Below are positions 28,593 through 37,323 of a stretch of DNA of 64,000 bases, piece after piece; position 1 is the first letter of the stretch; each line of letters begins with the position of its first letter. The stretch is taken from contig CAVTKZ010000002.1 in NCBI GenBank assembly GCA_963735455.1, forward strand, positions 806,001 through 870,000, given 5' to 3'. The DNA comes from Palsa-1033 sp963735455 (lineage in GTDB: Bacteria; Chloroflexota; Limnocylindria; Limnocylindrales; CSP1-4). Made by a program: the position numbers and the translations under genes. The notes under the pieces were generated by a model. That model was given only the letters and a program-made list of their open reading frames with translations, did not search any database and was not told where the DNA came from.

Positions 28593-29318
28593 GTGGACGA
28601 CACCTCAGGCCAGCCCGGTTCCGCCCCGGCCGGAACCCTCCCGCGGAGCTCCATGCCCGGGGCGATCAGCGGCTGGATCCGGGTCGGAATCCTCGACGCC
28701 GAGCTGGCCGCCCTCGCCTCGATCATGATCGAGGGCGGATTGCCCCTGGTGGTTGCCGCCGGCAGCGACGCCCAGGCCTCGGGCTGGGATGGCGGCGCGG
28801 TCCGGGGAGCGCTCGGCCGGAGCCTGCTGGCCTGCGCCCGGCCACCCGCTGCGGGGGCCCGGACAGCGGCGCCGGTCAGCGTCGATGCGGGCTCGCTCGA
28901 GGCCGTCCTGGCCAGGATGCCGGTCCTCAGCCTGGATGCCGCCGACGAGCTCGGGGCGCGAGTCGCGATCGTGGTCGTCGTCGCCGTCGACGCGCCCGAC
29001 GATCGCTGGCGGGTGACCGCGGCCCACCTGCTTCGACCGCCGCTGCGCGACGGCCACGGCCACCTCCAGCGCCAGGGCCCGGCGGTCCTGGCGACCTGGG
29101 ACCCCAACCTGCGCCGATTCGAGCATTTCGCCTGGGCGGTGCTGCCCGAGCTTGCCGCCCTGATCGAGCGTCGCGCCGGCGACCTCGAATCCGAGATCGC
29201 CGCCCGCACCGAGCTGCTGGCCGGCCTGGCCGCCCACCAGGTCGACGACGTCGGAGCGGTCCGCCTGGCCATCGAGGCGGCTGGGCTCACCACGGCCAGG
29301 GCGCCCCACCGCCACTGA
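28593..29318 (+). CDS. uncharacterised protein of an AAA-VWA operon
   Basis: 241 residues, not recognised. The start region GWIRVGILDAELAALASIMIEGGLPLVVAAGSD resembles the N-terminal part of proteins that precede P-loop domains, but no Walker motif follows. Two hydrophobic strand-like segments (VAIVVVVAVD) and a Cys/Pro/Ala-rich middle suggest a soluble alpha/beta fold. GTG at 28593 fits the promoter; a longer frame begins within the -35 box at 28527. It precedes the AAA and VWA genes on the same strand and is probably their partner. Confidence 0.55.
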   Translation: MDDTSGQPGSAPAGTLPRSSMPGAISGWIRVGILDAELAALASIMIEGGLPLVVAAGSDAQASGWDGGAVRGALGRSLLACARPPAAGARTAAPVSVDAGSLEAVLARMPVLSLDAADELGARVAIVVVVAVDAPDDRWRVTAAHLLRPPLRDGHGHLQRQGPAVLATWDPNLRRFEHFAWAVLPELAALIERRAGDLESEIAARTELLAGLAAHQVDDVGAVRLAIEAAGLTTARAPHRH

Positions 29319-29381
29319 TCCGAAGCCATCTTCATTGCCGACCACCAATCCAACGCCCAGCCGCCAATCGACGAGGTCCTG

Positions 29382-30887
29382 ATGCCGAAGTCCAGCGCCA
29401 AACCAGCTGCCGAGCCGGGGGCCGCCGCCCCGCCGGTCGCCCGGACGATCGGCGAGCTGCGTGCCTCGGGCTGGCGCCCGCGGTCGGTCAAGGCCGAGCT
29501 TCGTTCGAACCTGCTGGCCCGCCTGGGCGAGGGCCGGCCGGTCCTGCCCGGGATGATCGGCTATGCCGATTCGGTCCTGCCGGCCGTCGAGAACGCGATC
29601 CTGGCCGGCCACGACCTGGTCTTCCTGGGCGAGCGCGGCCAGGGCAAGACCCGGATGGCCCGCCTGCTCGTCGAGCTGCTCGATCCGTGGCTGCCGATCG
29701 TGGCCGGCGGCGAGCTGAACGACGATCCCTTCGCACCGATCAGCCCGGCGGCCCGGGCCCTGGTGGCCGAGGGCGCCGACGAGACCCCGATCAGCTGGCT
29801 GGCCCGCGACCGGCGCTACAGCGAAAAGCTGGCGACCCCGGACATCACGATCGCCGACCTGATCGGTGAGGTCGACCCGATTCGGGTCGCCGAGGGTCGC
29901 TACCTGTCCGACGAGCTGGTCATCCACTATGGCCTGATCCCGCGATCGAACCGGGGCATCTTCGCGATCAACGAGCTGCCCGACCTGGCCGAGCGGATCC
30001 AGGTCGGCCTGCTCAACATCCTCGAAGAGCGAGATGTCCAGGTTCGGGGCTTCACGATCCGCCTGCCGCTCGACCTGTTCGTCGTCGCCAGCGCCAACCC
30101 CGAGGACTACACCAGTCGGGGCCGGATCATCACCCCGCTCAAGGACCGGCTCGGATCGCAGGTCCGGACCCACTACCCGCGCACCCTCGACGACGAGATC
30201 GCGATCGTCCGCCAGGAGAAGATCGGCTTCCCGCCGGAAGAGGGCGTGCCCTCGGTCCACGTGCCGCCGTTCATCGAGGAGATCGTGGCCGAGCTGACCC
30301 ACCTGGCCCGCCGCTCGGGCGAGATCAGCCAGCGCTCGGGGGTCAGCGTCCGGGTCTCGGTCGCCAACCTGGAAGTGCTCGAGGCTGCCGCCCTCAAGCG
30401 GGCCGTCCGGCTGGGCGAGCCGTCGGCCGCGCCCCGGATCAGCGACCTGGGGGCCGTGGTCGCCTCGACCGCGGGCAAGATCGAGCTCGAGTCGGCCGGC
30501 GACGAGTCGCCCGAGGACCGGATCGTCGAGCGCCTGATCACCAAGGCGGTCTATGCCACGTTCAATCGGCGGATTGCGATCGAAGACCTCGAAGCGGTCA
30601 TCGACGCCTTCGAAGAGGGATTGACCCTGGAGACCGGCGACCGCGTCCACTCGGCCGAGTATGTCCGCTGGGCCAGCGAGGTCCCCGGGCTGGCCGAGGC
30701 GATCCGCCAGACCGGCGTCCTGGCCGCCGGCGAAGAGCGGGCGGGCTCGCGATCGGGGCCGAGCCGGGGGCCGGCGGCCGAGGCCGCCTTGGTTGCCTCC
30801 TCGATCGAGTTCCTGCTCGAGGGCCTGCATCTCGCCCGGCGGCTCAACAAGGACCGCCTCGGAGCGGCCGTGACCTACCGCCGATGA
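29382..30887 (+). CDS. Mg-chelatase/MoxR-like AAA+ ATPase
   Basis: 501 residues. Walker A GERGQGKT at 83-90; the Walker B strand reads FAINELPDL, with Asn where most AAA proteins have Asp; RDV/FVVASANPEDYTSRGRIITPLKDR holds sensor 1 and the Arg finger region. Similar to magnesium-chelatase subunit I-like ATPases that act with VWA proteins. The VWA partner begins within its stop codon (ATGA). No bacteriochlorophyll genes are in the window, so a chaperone role is more likely than chelation. Confidence 0.8.
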   Translation: MPKSSAKPAAEPGAAAPPVARTIGELRASGWRPRSVKAELRSNLLARLGEGRPVLPGMIGYADSVLPAVENAILAGHDLVFLGERGQGKTRMARLLVELLDPWLPIVAGGELNDDPFAPISPAARALVAEGADETPISWLARDRRYSEKLATPDITIADLIGEVDPIRVAEGRYLSDELVIHYGLIPRSNRGIFAINELPDLAERIQVGLLNILEERDVQVRGFTIRLPLDLFVVASANPEDYTSRGRIITPLKDRLGSQVRTHYPRTLDDEIAIVRQEKIGFPPEEGVPSVHVPPFIEEIVAELTHLARRSGEISQRSGVSVRVSVANLEVLEAAALKRAVRLGEPSAAPRISDLGAVVASTAGKIELESAGDESPEDRIVERLITKAVYATFNRRIAIEDLEAVIDAFEEGLTLETGDRVHSAEYVRWASEVPGLAEAIRQTGVLAAGEERAGSRSGPSRGPAAEAALVASSIEFLLEGLHLARRLNKDRLGAAVTYRR

Positions 30888-33052
30888 CCGGCTGGACGCC
30901 CGATCGGCGCGACCTCGACCAACCCGCCCGGCCGCTCGATCCGGAGGTGGCCGGCGGGGCCGCGGCCGGGCCCGCTGACGCCCTCGCCGGCGCCACCAGC
31001 CCTGAGCTGGCGCCGGCCGGGCCGTTTGCCCGGCGGGCCCGCTTCGGACGCTGGGATGGCCGGCAGCTCCTGCCCGACCTGTCGGCCGATGAGATCATCG
31101 ACGCCCTGGCCGACGACGTGATGGCCGATGGCGACCTGGGCGAGGCGCTCCGCCGGCTGCTCGAACGGGGCTGGCGGTCGCCCGACCGGGAGCGGGGCGA
31201 CCTGCCCGGCCTGGCCGCCCTCCGCGAGCGACTCCGGGCGCGCCGCGACGAGGTCCTCAGCCGCTACAACCTGGGCGACATCCTGGGCGATGTCCGGGCC
31301 GAGCTGCAGGCGATCCTGGAGACCGAGCGGGAACGGATCGCGGCGCGCCTGGCCGGCGCGTCCGACGATGGGGCCGCCCCGACGCCCGAGCTCGCCGACC
31401 TCCTCCGCCAGACGATCGCCAGGCGCCTCGACAAGCTCGACTCGCTGCCCGCCGACCTGGGCGACCGGATCCGGTCGCTGGAGGAGTACGACTTCCTGGA
31501 TCCCGCCGCCCGCGAGCGCTTCGAAGCCCTGGTCGAGCGCCTGCGCCGGTCGGTCCTCGACCGCTATGCCGCCGGGATGGCCGATGCCGTGCGGGGCATG
31601 AGCCCCGAGGACCTGGCGGCGAACCGGGCCATGGTCCGCGACCTGGACCAGCTCCTCCAGCAGCAGCTGGCCGGGGCCGAGCCCGATCCAGCCGAATTCC
31701 TCGCTCGCCACGGGGACTTCTTCCCCGGGGCGAAGACCGTCGAGGACATCATCGAGCAGCTGGCCCAGCGGATGTCGGCGATGCAATCCCTCCTGCGCTC
31801 GCTGACCGCGGCCCAACGCTCCGAGCTGAACTCGCTCGTCGACGGGCTGCTCCGCGATGACCGCCTGCGCTGGGACCTGGCCCAGCTCGCGGCGACGCTC
31901 GACCAGGTCCTGCCCGAGGGGCTGGGCGATCGGTTCCGGTTCAGCGGCAACGAGGAGCTCGGCCTGGAGGGCGCCCTGGGCCAGCTCGAGACGCTCGGCC
32001 GGCTCGAGACGCTCGAAGGCCAGCTGGGCGACCTCGGCGGGCCGGGCGACCTGGCCGGGATCGACCGGGCCGAGCTGCTCGAGCTGGGCGGTGAGGAGGC
32101 CCTCCGCGACCTGGAGCGGCTCGACGACCTGGCCCGCCAGCTGGAGGCGGCCGGCTACCTCACCCGCCAGGGTGAGCGTCTCGAGCTCACCCCGCGGGGC
32201 AGCCGGCGGATCGGCCAGAAGGTCCTCGACGACCTGTTCGCCCGCCTGCGCCGGGATGCCTTCGGCGAGCATCGCATCGACCGGGCCGGGCGAGGTTCCG
32301 AGCGGAGCGAGGGGACCAAGCCGTTCGAATTCGGCGACGCCTTCGACCTGGACCTGCGCGAGACGCTGGCCAACGCCCTGAACCGGCCGGAGAACGCGCC
32401 GTCCCCCGAGCACGGCCGGGCACTCCAGCTCGATCCGACCGACTTTGCCGTCCACCGCACCGAGGAGTCGACCCGCACCTCGACGGTCCTGCTCGTCGAC
32501 ATGAGCCGCTCGATGCTCCTGCGCGGCTGCTTCGTCGCGGCCAAGAAGGTTGCCGTCGCGCTCGACACCCTGATCCGGACCCAGTACCCGCGCGATGACC
32601 TGACCGTGATCGGCTTCGCCTACTACGCCCGCGAGATCCGGCCGGGAACCCTGGCCGAGCTGTCCTGGCACGGCTACGAGTACGGCACCAACCTCCAGCA
32701 CGGGCTGCTCCTTGCCCGCCGGATCCTGGCCCGCAGCGGGGCCGCCAACCGGCAGGTGGTGGTGATCACCGACGGTGAGCCGACCGCCCACTTCCAGGAC
32801 GGCCAGGTCGAGTTCAACTACCCGCCCACGCGCCGGACGATCCAGGAGACCCTGCGCGAGGTCCAGCGCTGCACGAAGGCCGGGATCACGATCAACACGT
32901 TCATGCTCGAGCGATCGCGGGCGCTGACCGAGTTCGTGGCCCATATCACCCGGCTCAACCGGGGGCGGGCGTTCTACGCCGAGCCGGAGCACCTCGGCGA
33001 ATACGTCCTGGTCGACTTCGTGCGCGGCCGGACCGCCCACCGCCGGGACTGA
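30884..33052 (+). CDS. VWA-domain protein, partner of the AAA+ ATPase
   Basis: 722 residues. A long helical, Leu/Asp/Arg-rich N-terminal part (residues ~40-460, with repeats of LGQLETLGRLETL type) precedes a VWA domain with the metal site DMSRS (near residue 540) and TDGEPT. ChlD-like proteins with this layout work with the ATPase encoded just upstream; the four-base overlap indicates coupled translation. Distinct from CoxE in size and sequence. Target unknown. Confidence 0.8.
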   Translation: MTGWTPDRRDLDQPARPLDPEVAGGAAAGPADALAGATSPELAPAGPFARRARFGRWDGRQLLPDLSADEIIDALADDVMADGDLGEALRRLLERGWRSPDRERGDLPGLAALRERLRARRDEVLSRYNLGDILGDVRAELQAILETERERIAARLAGASDDGAAPTPELADLLRQTIARRLDKLDSLPADLGDRIRSLEEYDFLDPAARERFEALVERLRRSVLDRYAAGMADAVRGMSPEDLAANRAMVRDLDQLLQQQLAGAEPDPAEFLARHGDFFPGAKTVEDIIEQLAQRMSAMQSLLRSLTAAQRSELNSLVDGLLRDDRLRWDLAQLAATLDQVLPEGLGDRFRFSGNEELGLEGALGQLETLGRLETLEGQLGDLGGPGDLAGIDRAELLELGGEEALRDLERLDDLARQLEAAGYLTRQGERLELTPRGSRRIGQKVLDDLFARLRRDAFGEHRIDRAGRGSERSEGTKPFEFGDAFDLDLRETLANALNRPENAPSPEHGRALQLDPTDFAVHRTEESTRTSTVLLVDMSRSMLLRGCFVAAKKVAVALDTLIRTQYPRDDLTVIGFAYYAREIRPGTLAELSWHGYEYGTNLQHGLLLARRILARSGAANRQVVVITDGEPTAHFQDGQVEFNYPPTRRTIQETLREVQRCTKAGITINTFMLERSRALTEFVAHITRLNRGRAFYAEPEHLGEYVLVDFVRGRTAHRRD

Positions 33053-33061
33053 GCGCCGGAT

Positions 33062-33067
33062 TAGAAT
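33062..33067 (+). promoter_or_regulatory. possible -10 box before the class II aldolase gene
   Basis: TAGAAT, 54 bases before the ATG at 33122. Between them is a GCGGCC-repeat stretch (33086-33106) that can pair with itself, and GAGGAG as ribosome binding site. No -35 seen. Confidence 0.35.
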
Positions 33068-33121
33068 CGCGGCTCGTCCACCGTAGCGGCGGCCGCGGCC
33101 GCGGCCCCACGAGGAGTCCAG

Positions 33122-34528
33122 ATGCCCACCGTCGCCGATTCCGTCACCGGGCTCCTGGCCCTGCTCGCGCCGGCGGCGTCGGTCGCCGACGGCCGGCTGG
33201 TCATTGCTGACGAGGCACGCTTCCGCTCGGCGACGATCCGCGACCTGGCCTGGACGTCGGCCTTCTCGTCCGACGAGGCGACGCTCGAGGCGGCCCGCTG
33301 GCTGGTCTGGGAGGCCAGCCTCGAGCTCGGCGCTCACTCCGCCAGCATCCAGGACCTGTACCTGGCCCGCTCGCGGGGCGAGGTCCACGGCTTCACCGTG
33401 CCGGCGATCAACCTGCGGGCCCAGACCTTCGACATGGCCCGCACGATCTTCGAGACCGCCGAGCGGGACGGGGTCGGCGCCTTGATCCTCGAGCTCGCCC
33501 GGAGCGAGCAGACGTATACCTTCCAGCGCCCGGCGGAGTACGCCACCAGCGTCCTGGCGGGGGCGATCGCCGCGGGCTGGCAGCACCCCGTGTTCATCCA
33601 GGGCGACCACTACCAGTTCAATGCCGCGAAGTACAAGGCCGATCCGGAGAAGATGACCGAGGAGATCCGGGCGGCCTGCCGCCAGGCGATCACCGTCGGC
33701 TATCGCAACATCGACATTGACAGCTCAACCCTGGTCGACCTGTCGCAGCCCAATGTCGACCTCGAGCAGCGCGCGAACTACGAGCGCGCGGCCGAGCTGA
33801 CGGCCCTGATCCGCGAGCTCGAGCCGGCCGGGATCACGATCAGCGTGGGTGGCGAGATCGGCGAGGTCGGCAAGCAGAACTCGACCGAGCCCGAGCTGCG
33901 GGCCTATCTCGATGGCTTCAAGGCCGAGCTCGCCCGGCGCCGGCCGGGCGCGGTCGGGATCAGCAAGGTCAGCCTCCAGACGGGCACCAGCCACGGCGGC
34001 GTCCCGCTGCCCGATGGCTCGATCGCCGCGGTCAAGCTCGATTTCGAGGTGATCCGGCGGCTGGGCGAGGTCGCCCGCGAGTACGGCCTGGCCGGTGCGG
34101 TGCAGCACGGTGCGAGCACCCTGCCCGATGAGCTCTTCCACCATTTCCCGGCGGTCGAGACAGCCGAGATCCACCTGGCCACCGGCTTCCAGAACGCCCT
34201 CTTCGACAATCCGGCCTTCCCGCCGGCGCTGATCAAGGCGATCGACGGCTGGTGCTACAGCGACGCAGCGGACGAGCGTAAGCCCGGGCAGACCGACGAG
34301 CAGTTCGTGTACACGACCCGCAAGAAGGCGATCGGGCCGTTCAAGCGCGAGCTGTGGGACCTGCCCGAGAAGGACCAGATCCTGGCCGACCAGGGCGCCA
34401 AGGTCGCCTTCCTGTTCAAGGAGCTGGCCGTCCTGGGGACCCGCGAGGTCGTCGACCGCTACATCAAGCCGGTCGTCCATCACCGGGCCGCCCCGGCCGC
34501 CGTTCGCGAGGCCCTCGCGACGGCCTGA
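33122..34528 (+). CDS. class II fructose/tagatose-bisphosphate aldolase-like protein
   Basis: 468 residues, longer than the usual ~285-360 of class II aldolases by an N-terminal ~90 residues. Class II features: FTVPAINLRAQ, the zinc His in QGDHYQF, GGEIGEVG, the second His region in AVQHGAST and the IHLATGFQN strand. It would split or join a sugar phosphate by zinc-dependent aldol chemistry. The two His-containing motifs differ from textbook FBA, so the substrate may be another phosphorylated sugar. GAGGAG precedes the ATG by 5 bases. Confidence 0.75.
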   Translation: MPTVADSVTGLLALLAPAASVADGRLVIADEARFRSATIRDLAWTSAFSSDEATLEAARWLVWEASLELGAHSASIQDLYLARSRGEVHGFTVPAINLRAQTFDMARTIFETAERDGVGALILELARSEQTYTFQRPAEYATSVLAGAIAAGWQHPVFIQGDHYQFNAAKYKADPEKMTEEIRAACRQAITVGYRNIDIDSSTLVDLSQPNVDLEQRANYERAAELTALIRELEPAGITISVGGEIGEVGKQNSTEPELRAYLDGFKAELARRRPGAVGISKVSLQTGTSHGGVPLPDGSIAAVKLDFEVIRRLGEVAREYGLAGAVQHGASTLPDELFHHFPAVETAEIHLATGFQNALFDNPAFPPALIKAIDGWCYSDAADERKPGQTDEQFVYTTRKKAIGPFKRELWDLPEKDQILADQGAKVAFLFKELAVLGTREVVDRYIKPVVHHRAAPAAVREALATA

Positions 34529-34549
34529 ACCGGCACGTGCGAATCGCCG

Positions 34550-34578
34550 TTGACTCCGCTCGCAACCGCTCCTATCCT
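34550..34578 (+). promoter_or_regulatory. promoter of the APC permease gene
   Basis: TTGACT (34550-34555), 17-base spacer, TATCCT (34573-34578). One of the best vegetative promoters in the window. Nine bases later an ATG opens an upstream ORF; the permease start is ~115 bases further. Confidence 0.65.
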
Positions 34579-34587
34579 GCGGCGCAC

Positions 34588-34743
34588 ATGTCCGGTGAGG
34601 GAGCCGGACCGTGGCAGCAGGTGACCTCGCGGCTCTGGAAGGGCAGGGTCTCGCGCGACGTCCCCCAGTCGACGCGTGGCGCAAGTGGAGGGTCTGTTCG
34701 TGTCGGGTTCAACCGGTGCTGGAGACCAGGCGGCGCGCGATGA
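34588..34743 (+). CDS. leaderless upstream ORF overlapping the permease start
   Basis: 51 codons (MSGEGAGPWQQVTSRLW at the start) beginning 9 bases after the TATCCT box, so the transcript would start at about its ATG. It overlaps the permease start in another frame and ends at TGA 34741-34743. Sequence is Arg/Gly-rich and unlike known proteins. Could be a translated control ORF rather than a functional protein. Confidence 0.35.
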   Translation: MSGEGAGPWQQVTSRLWKGRVSRDVPQSTRGASGGSVRVGFNRCWRPGGAR

Positions 34744-36283
34744 CGCGCACCTGCAGAGCCTGGGCATCAAGCCGGAGCTGAGGCGCTCGCTCGGCTTCCT
34801 GTCGAACTTCGCGGTCGCGTTCAGCTACATCAGCGTCTCGACCGGGACGTTCACCCTGATCGGGCTGGGCTTCTTCGTGGGCGGTCCCCCCTTCTTCTGG
34901 TCCTGGCCGCTGGTCGTCGCCGGCCAGCTCTTCGTCGCCCTCAACTTCGCCGAGCTGGCCAGCCACTTCCCGGTCGCCGGCTCGATCTACCAGTGGTCGA
35001 AGCGGCTGTCGAACAAGACGCTCGGGTTCTTCACCGGCTGGTTCTATTTCTGGGCCGGTGTGTTGACGACGACCGGCGTCGCGATCACGGTGCCCCTGGT
35101 CCTGTCCTCGATCCTGGGCGTGAACGGTGCCGGCATGTTCGGGCCGTTCTCGTGGAACGTGTGGGTGGCCCTGACCACGCTGGTGATCACGACCGTGATC
35201 AACGGCTTCGGCATCCGGCTGATGTCGATCATCAACAACCTGGGCGTGGCCGCCGAGATCCTGGGCATGGTCATCTTTGCCGGCGTCCTCCTGATCTTCT
35301 TCAACCATCAGCCGGTCAGCGTCCTGACCAACACGTATGGCCTCGAAGGCCAGGCAAACGGCAACTACCTGCCGGTCTTCGCGGTGGCCGCCTTCATGTC
35401 GCTGTTCGTGGTGTACGGCTTCGATACGGCCGGGACGTACGGCGAGGAGACGCTCGACGCGAGCCGCCAGGCGCCGCGCGGGATCCTGTCGGCGATCCTG
35501 ATCTCCGGGATCATCGGGGCGATCTTCCTGCTGGCGATCATCCTCTCGACGCCGGACATCCCCGGCGAGATCAAGGCGGCCAGCACCGGCTCGAACCCGA
35601 TCGCCGACGCGGTCCATTTCAACCTCGGCGACTTCTGGGGCAACATCTACCTGCTGGTGATCCTGTCCGCGGTCTTCGTGTGCACGATGGCGATCCAGGG
35701 CGCGACCACCCGGCTGATGTTCTCGATGGGCCGTGACAGCCGGCTGCCACTTGGCTCGTTGTGGGGCAAGGTCAGCGGCTACAAGACCCCGACGAATGCC
35801 GCGATCGCCGTCGGCGTGCTCGCCGCGATTCCATTCCTCGTGTCCAACAGCGCCGGCGTCATCGCGATCGGCGCCACCGGCACGATCTACCTGAGCTACT
35901 TCCTGTGCAACCTGGGCGTGCTCCTGGCCCGGAGCAAGGGCTGGCCCAAGAAGCAGGCCTGGTTCAAGCTCGGGAGCTGGGGAATCGTGGTCAACGTCGT
36001 CGCCCTGATCTACGGCGGGGTGATGATCCTGAACTTCGGGCTGTGGAACAACTCGCTCTTCGGCGACTTCGGCAACGCGCTCCGCGCGAACACGAACCCG
36101 ACGATCGACACGCTCACGTTCCTGGGCAGCTCGGCCCTCAGCTCACTGCCCCAGATCCCGATCTACGAGACGTTCCTCGGGATCATCCTGATCTTCGGCC
36201 TGATCTACTACCTGGCGGCCGTTCGCGGGCGCGACGAGGTCCTCCAGGCCGACCTCGCCACCGGTGAGGCCAGCATCGGCTGA
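34700..36283 (+). CDS. APC superfamily amino acid/amine permease
   Basis: 527 residues with about twelve membrane helices. The start SLGFLSNFAVAFSYISVSTG and GGPPFFWSWPLV match the APC permease pattern of amino-acid/GABA/choline-type transporters. GTG at 34700 was chosen because GGAGGG lies 7 bases upstream; in-frame GTGs at 34676 and 34685 have none. It sits before kinase and DAO-GcvT genes, so a nitrogen-containing compound such as an N-methylated amine is a reasonable guess for the cargo. A strong hairpin follows the stop. Confidence 0.83.
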   Translation: MSGSTGAGDQAARDDAHLQSLGIKPELRRSLGFLSNFAVAFSYISVSTGTFTLIGLGFFVGGPPFFWSWPLVVAGQLFVALNFAELASHFPVAGSIYQWSKRLSNKTLGFFTGWFYFWAGVLTTTGVAITVPLVLSSILGVNGAGMFGPFSWNVWVALTTLVITTVINGFGIRLMSIINNLGVAAEILGMVIFAGVLLIFFNHQPVSVLTNTYGLEGQANGNYLPVFAVAAFMSLFVVYGFDTAGTYGEETLDASRQAPRGILSAILISGIIGAIFLLAIILSTPDIPGEIKAASTGSNPIADAVHFNLGDFWGNIYLLVILSAVFVCTMAIQGATTRLMFSMGRDSRLPLGSLWGKVSGYKTPTNAAIAVGVLAAIPFLVSNSAGVIAIGATGTIYLSYFLCNLGVLLARSKGWPKKQAWFKLGSWGIVVNVVALIYGGVMILNFGLWNNSLFGDFGNALRANTNPTIDTLTFLGSSALSSLPQIPIYETFLGIILIFGLIYYLAAVRGRDEVLQADLATGEASIG

Positions 36284-36304
36284 TCCACCGACCCCGAACG
36301 ATTG

Positions 36305-36335
36305 GACGGCGCGACGAATCGCTCGTCGCGCCGTC
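36305..36335 (+). terminator. hairpin after the permease gene
   Basis: GACGGCGCGACGA (36305-36317) and its exact complement (36323-36335) form a 13-bp stem with a 5-base loop. No T run follows, as is common in GC-rich genomes, so it may end transcription only partly or protect the 3' end. Confidence 0.6.
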
Positions 36336-36373
36336 ACCATGTCCGGGACAGCCCTGACCGCTGAGGAGGCCTG

Positions 36374-37321
36374 GTGACCGACGAAGAGCGCCTCGAGACG
36401 GGCGAGCGCCACGATGAGCTGATCGCGGCGATGCAGCGCGTCCCCGAGCTCGCCGGCCGGCCGCTGACCCTGACCGCGCTGTCGGGCGGGATCACCAACC
36501 GCAACTTCCTGGTCGAGGTCGCCGGCGAGGCCGATCGTTACGTCATTCGCCTGGCCGGCAACGACACTCACCTCCTGGGGATCAGTCGCGAGGTTGAGCA
36601 GGCGGCGACCGTCGCCGCGGCCGGCGTCGGCGTGGGGCCCGAGGTCACCGCGTTCATCCGGCCCGAAGGCCTGCTGGTCACCCGCTTCATCGTCGGCTCG
36701 CCGGTCAGCGACGAGGCCGTCCACCAGCCCCAGACCATCCGCCGGGTCGCCGACTCGATCCGCCGCTTCCACGAGGGACCGGCGATCCCGGGGCTGTTCA
36801 TCCCGTTGCGGATCGTCGAGGCATACCGGGCCCTGGCCGGCGCCCGGGGCGTCCCGATCCCGATCGAATATGGACTGGCCACGGCGGTCGGCCGGCGGAT
36901 CGAGCTGGCTCTCCTGAGCAACCCGCTCGAGATGCGACCCTGCCACAACGACCTGCTCAACGCCAACTTCATCGACGACGGCCAGCGGATCCGGATCGTC
37001 GACTGGGAGTACGCCGGGATGGGCGACCCGTTCTTCGACCTCGGCAACTTCAGCGTCAACCACGGCCTGACCGCGGAGGAGGACCGGATCCTGCTCGAGG
37101 CGTACGACCTGGCGGCGGCCCGCGCCGACCGCCTCGCCCGGTTGAGCCTGATGCGGATCGTGTCCGACTTCCGTGAGGCGATGTGGGGGGTCCTGCAGCA
37201 GGGCGTCAGCACCCTCGACGTCGACTTCGTGGGCTATGCCGCCGAGCACTTCGACCGGCTCCTGGCCAACGCGGCGACGCCAGCCTTCGAGCGTGCCTTG
37301 CACGAGGCGGCAGGCGCCTGA
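36374..37321 (+). CDS. choline kinase/aminoglycoside phosphotransferase-like protein (copy 1)
   Basis: 315 residues, protein-kinase-like fold: LSGGITNRNFLVEV (nucleotide loop), catalytic loop CHNDLLNANF with Asp193, metal motif IVDWEYAGMGDPFFDLGNF. This is the choline/ethanolamine kinase pattern. GTG at 36374 has GAGGAGG 5-6 bases upstream. Two bases separate it from a DAO-GcvT flavoprotein gene; the same pairing recurs at 39.8-43.2 kb, so the two products probably act on one compound. Confidence 0.8.
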   Translation: MTDEERLETGERHDELIAAMQRVPELAGRPLTLTALSGGITNRNFLVEVAGEADRYVIRLAGNDTHLLGISREVEQAATVAAAGVGVGPEVTAFIRPEGLLVTRFIVGSPVSDEAVHQPQTIRRVADSIRRFHEGPAIPGLFIPLRIVEAYRALAGARGVPIPIEYGLATAVGRRIELALLSNPLEMRPCHNDLLNANFIDDGQRIRIVDWEYAGMGDPFFDLGNFSVNHGLTAEEDRILLEAYDLAAARADRLARLSLMRIVSDFREAMWGVLQQGVSTLDVDFVGYAAEHFDRLLANAATPAFERALHEAAGA

Positions 37322-37323
37322 CG

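Noticed and set aside
33086..33106. GCGGCC repeat as a specific operator
   Set aside because: Simple GC-rich repeat in a GC-rich genome; no second copy elsewhere supports a binding site.
34585..34699. Riboswitch in the permease leader
   Set aside because: I looked for glycine, guanidine, SAM, ZTP and cobalamin core motifs by eye and found none; only the upstream ORF is supported.
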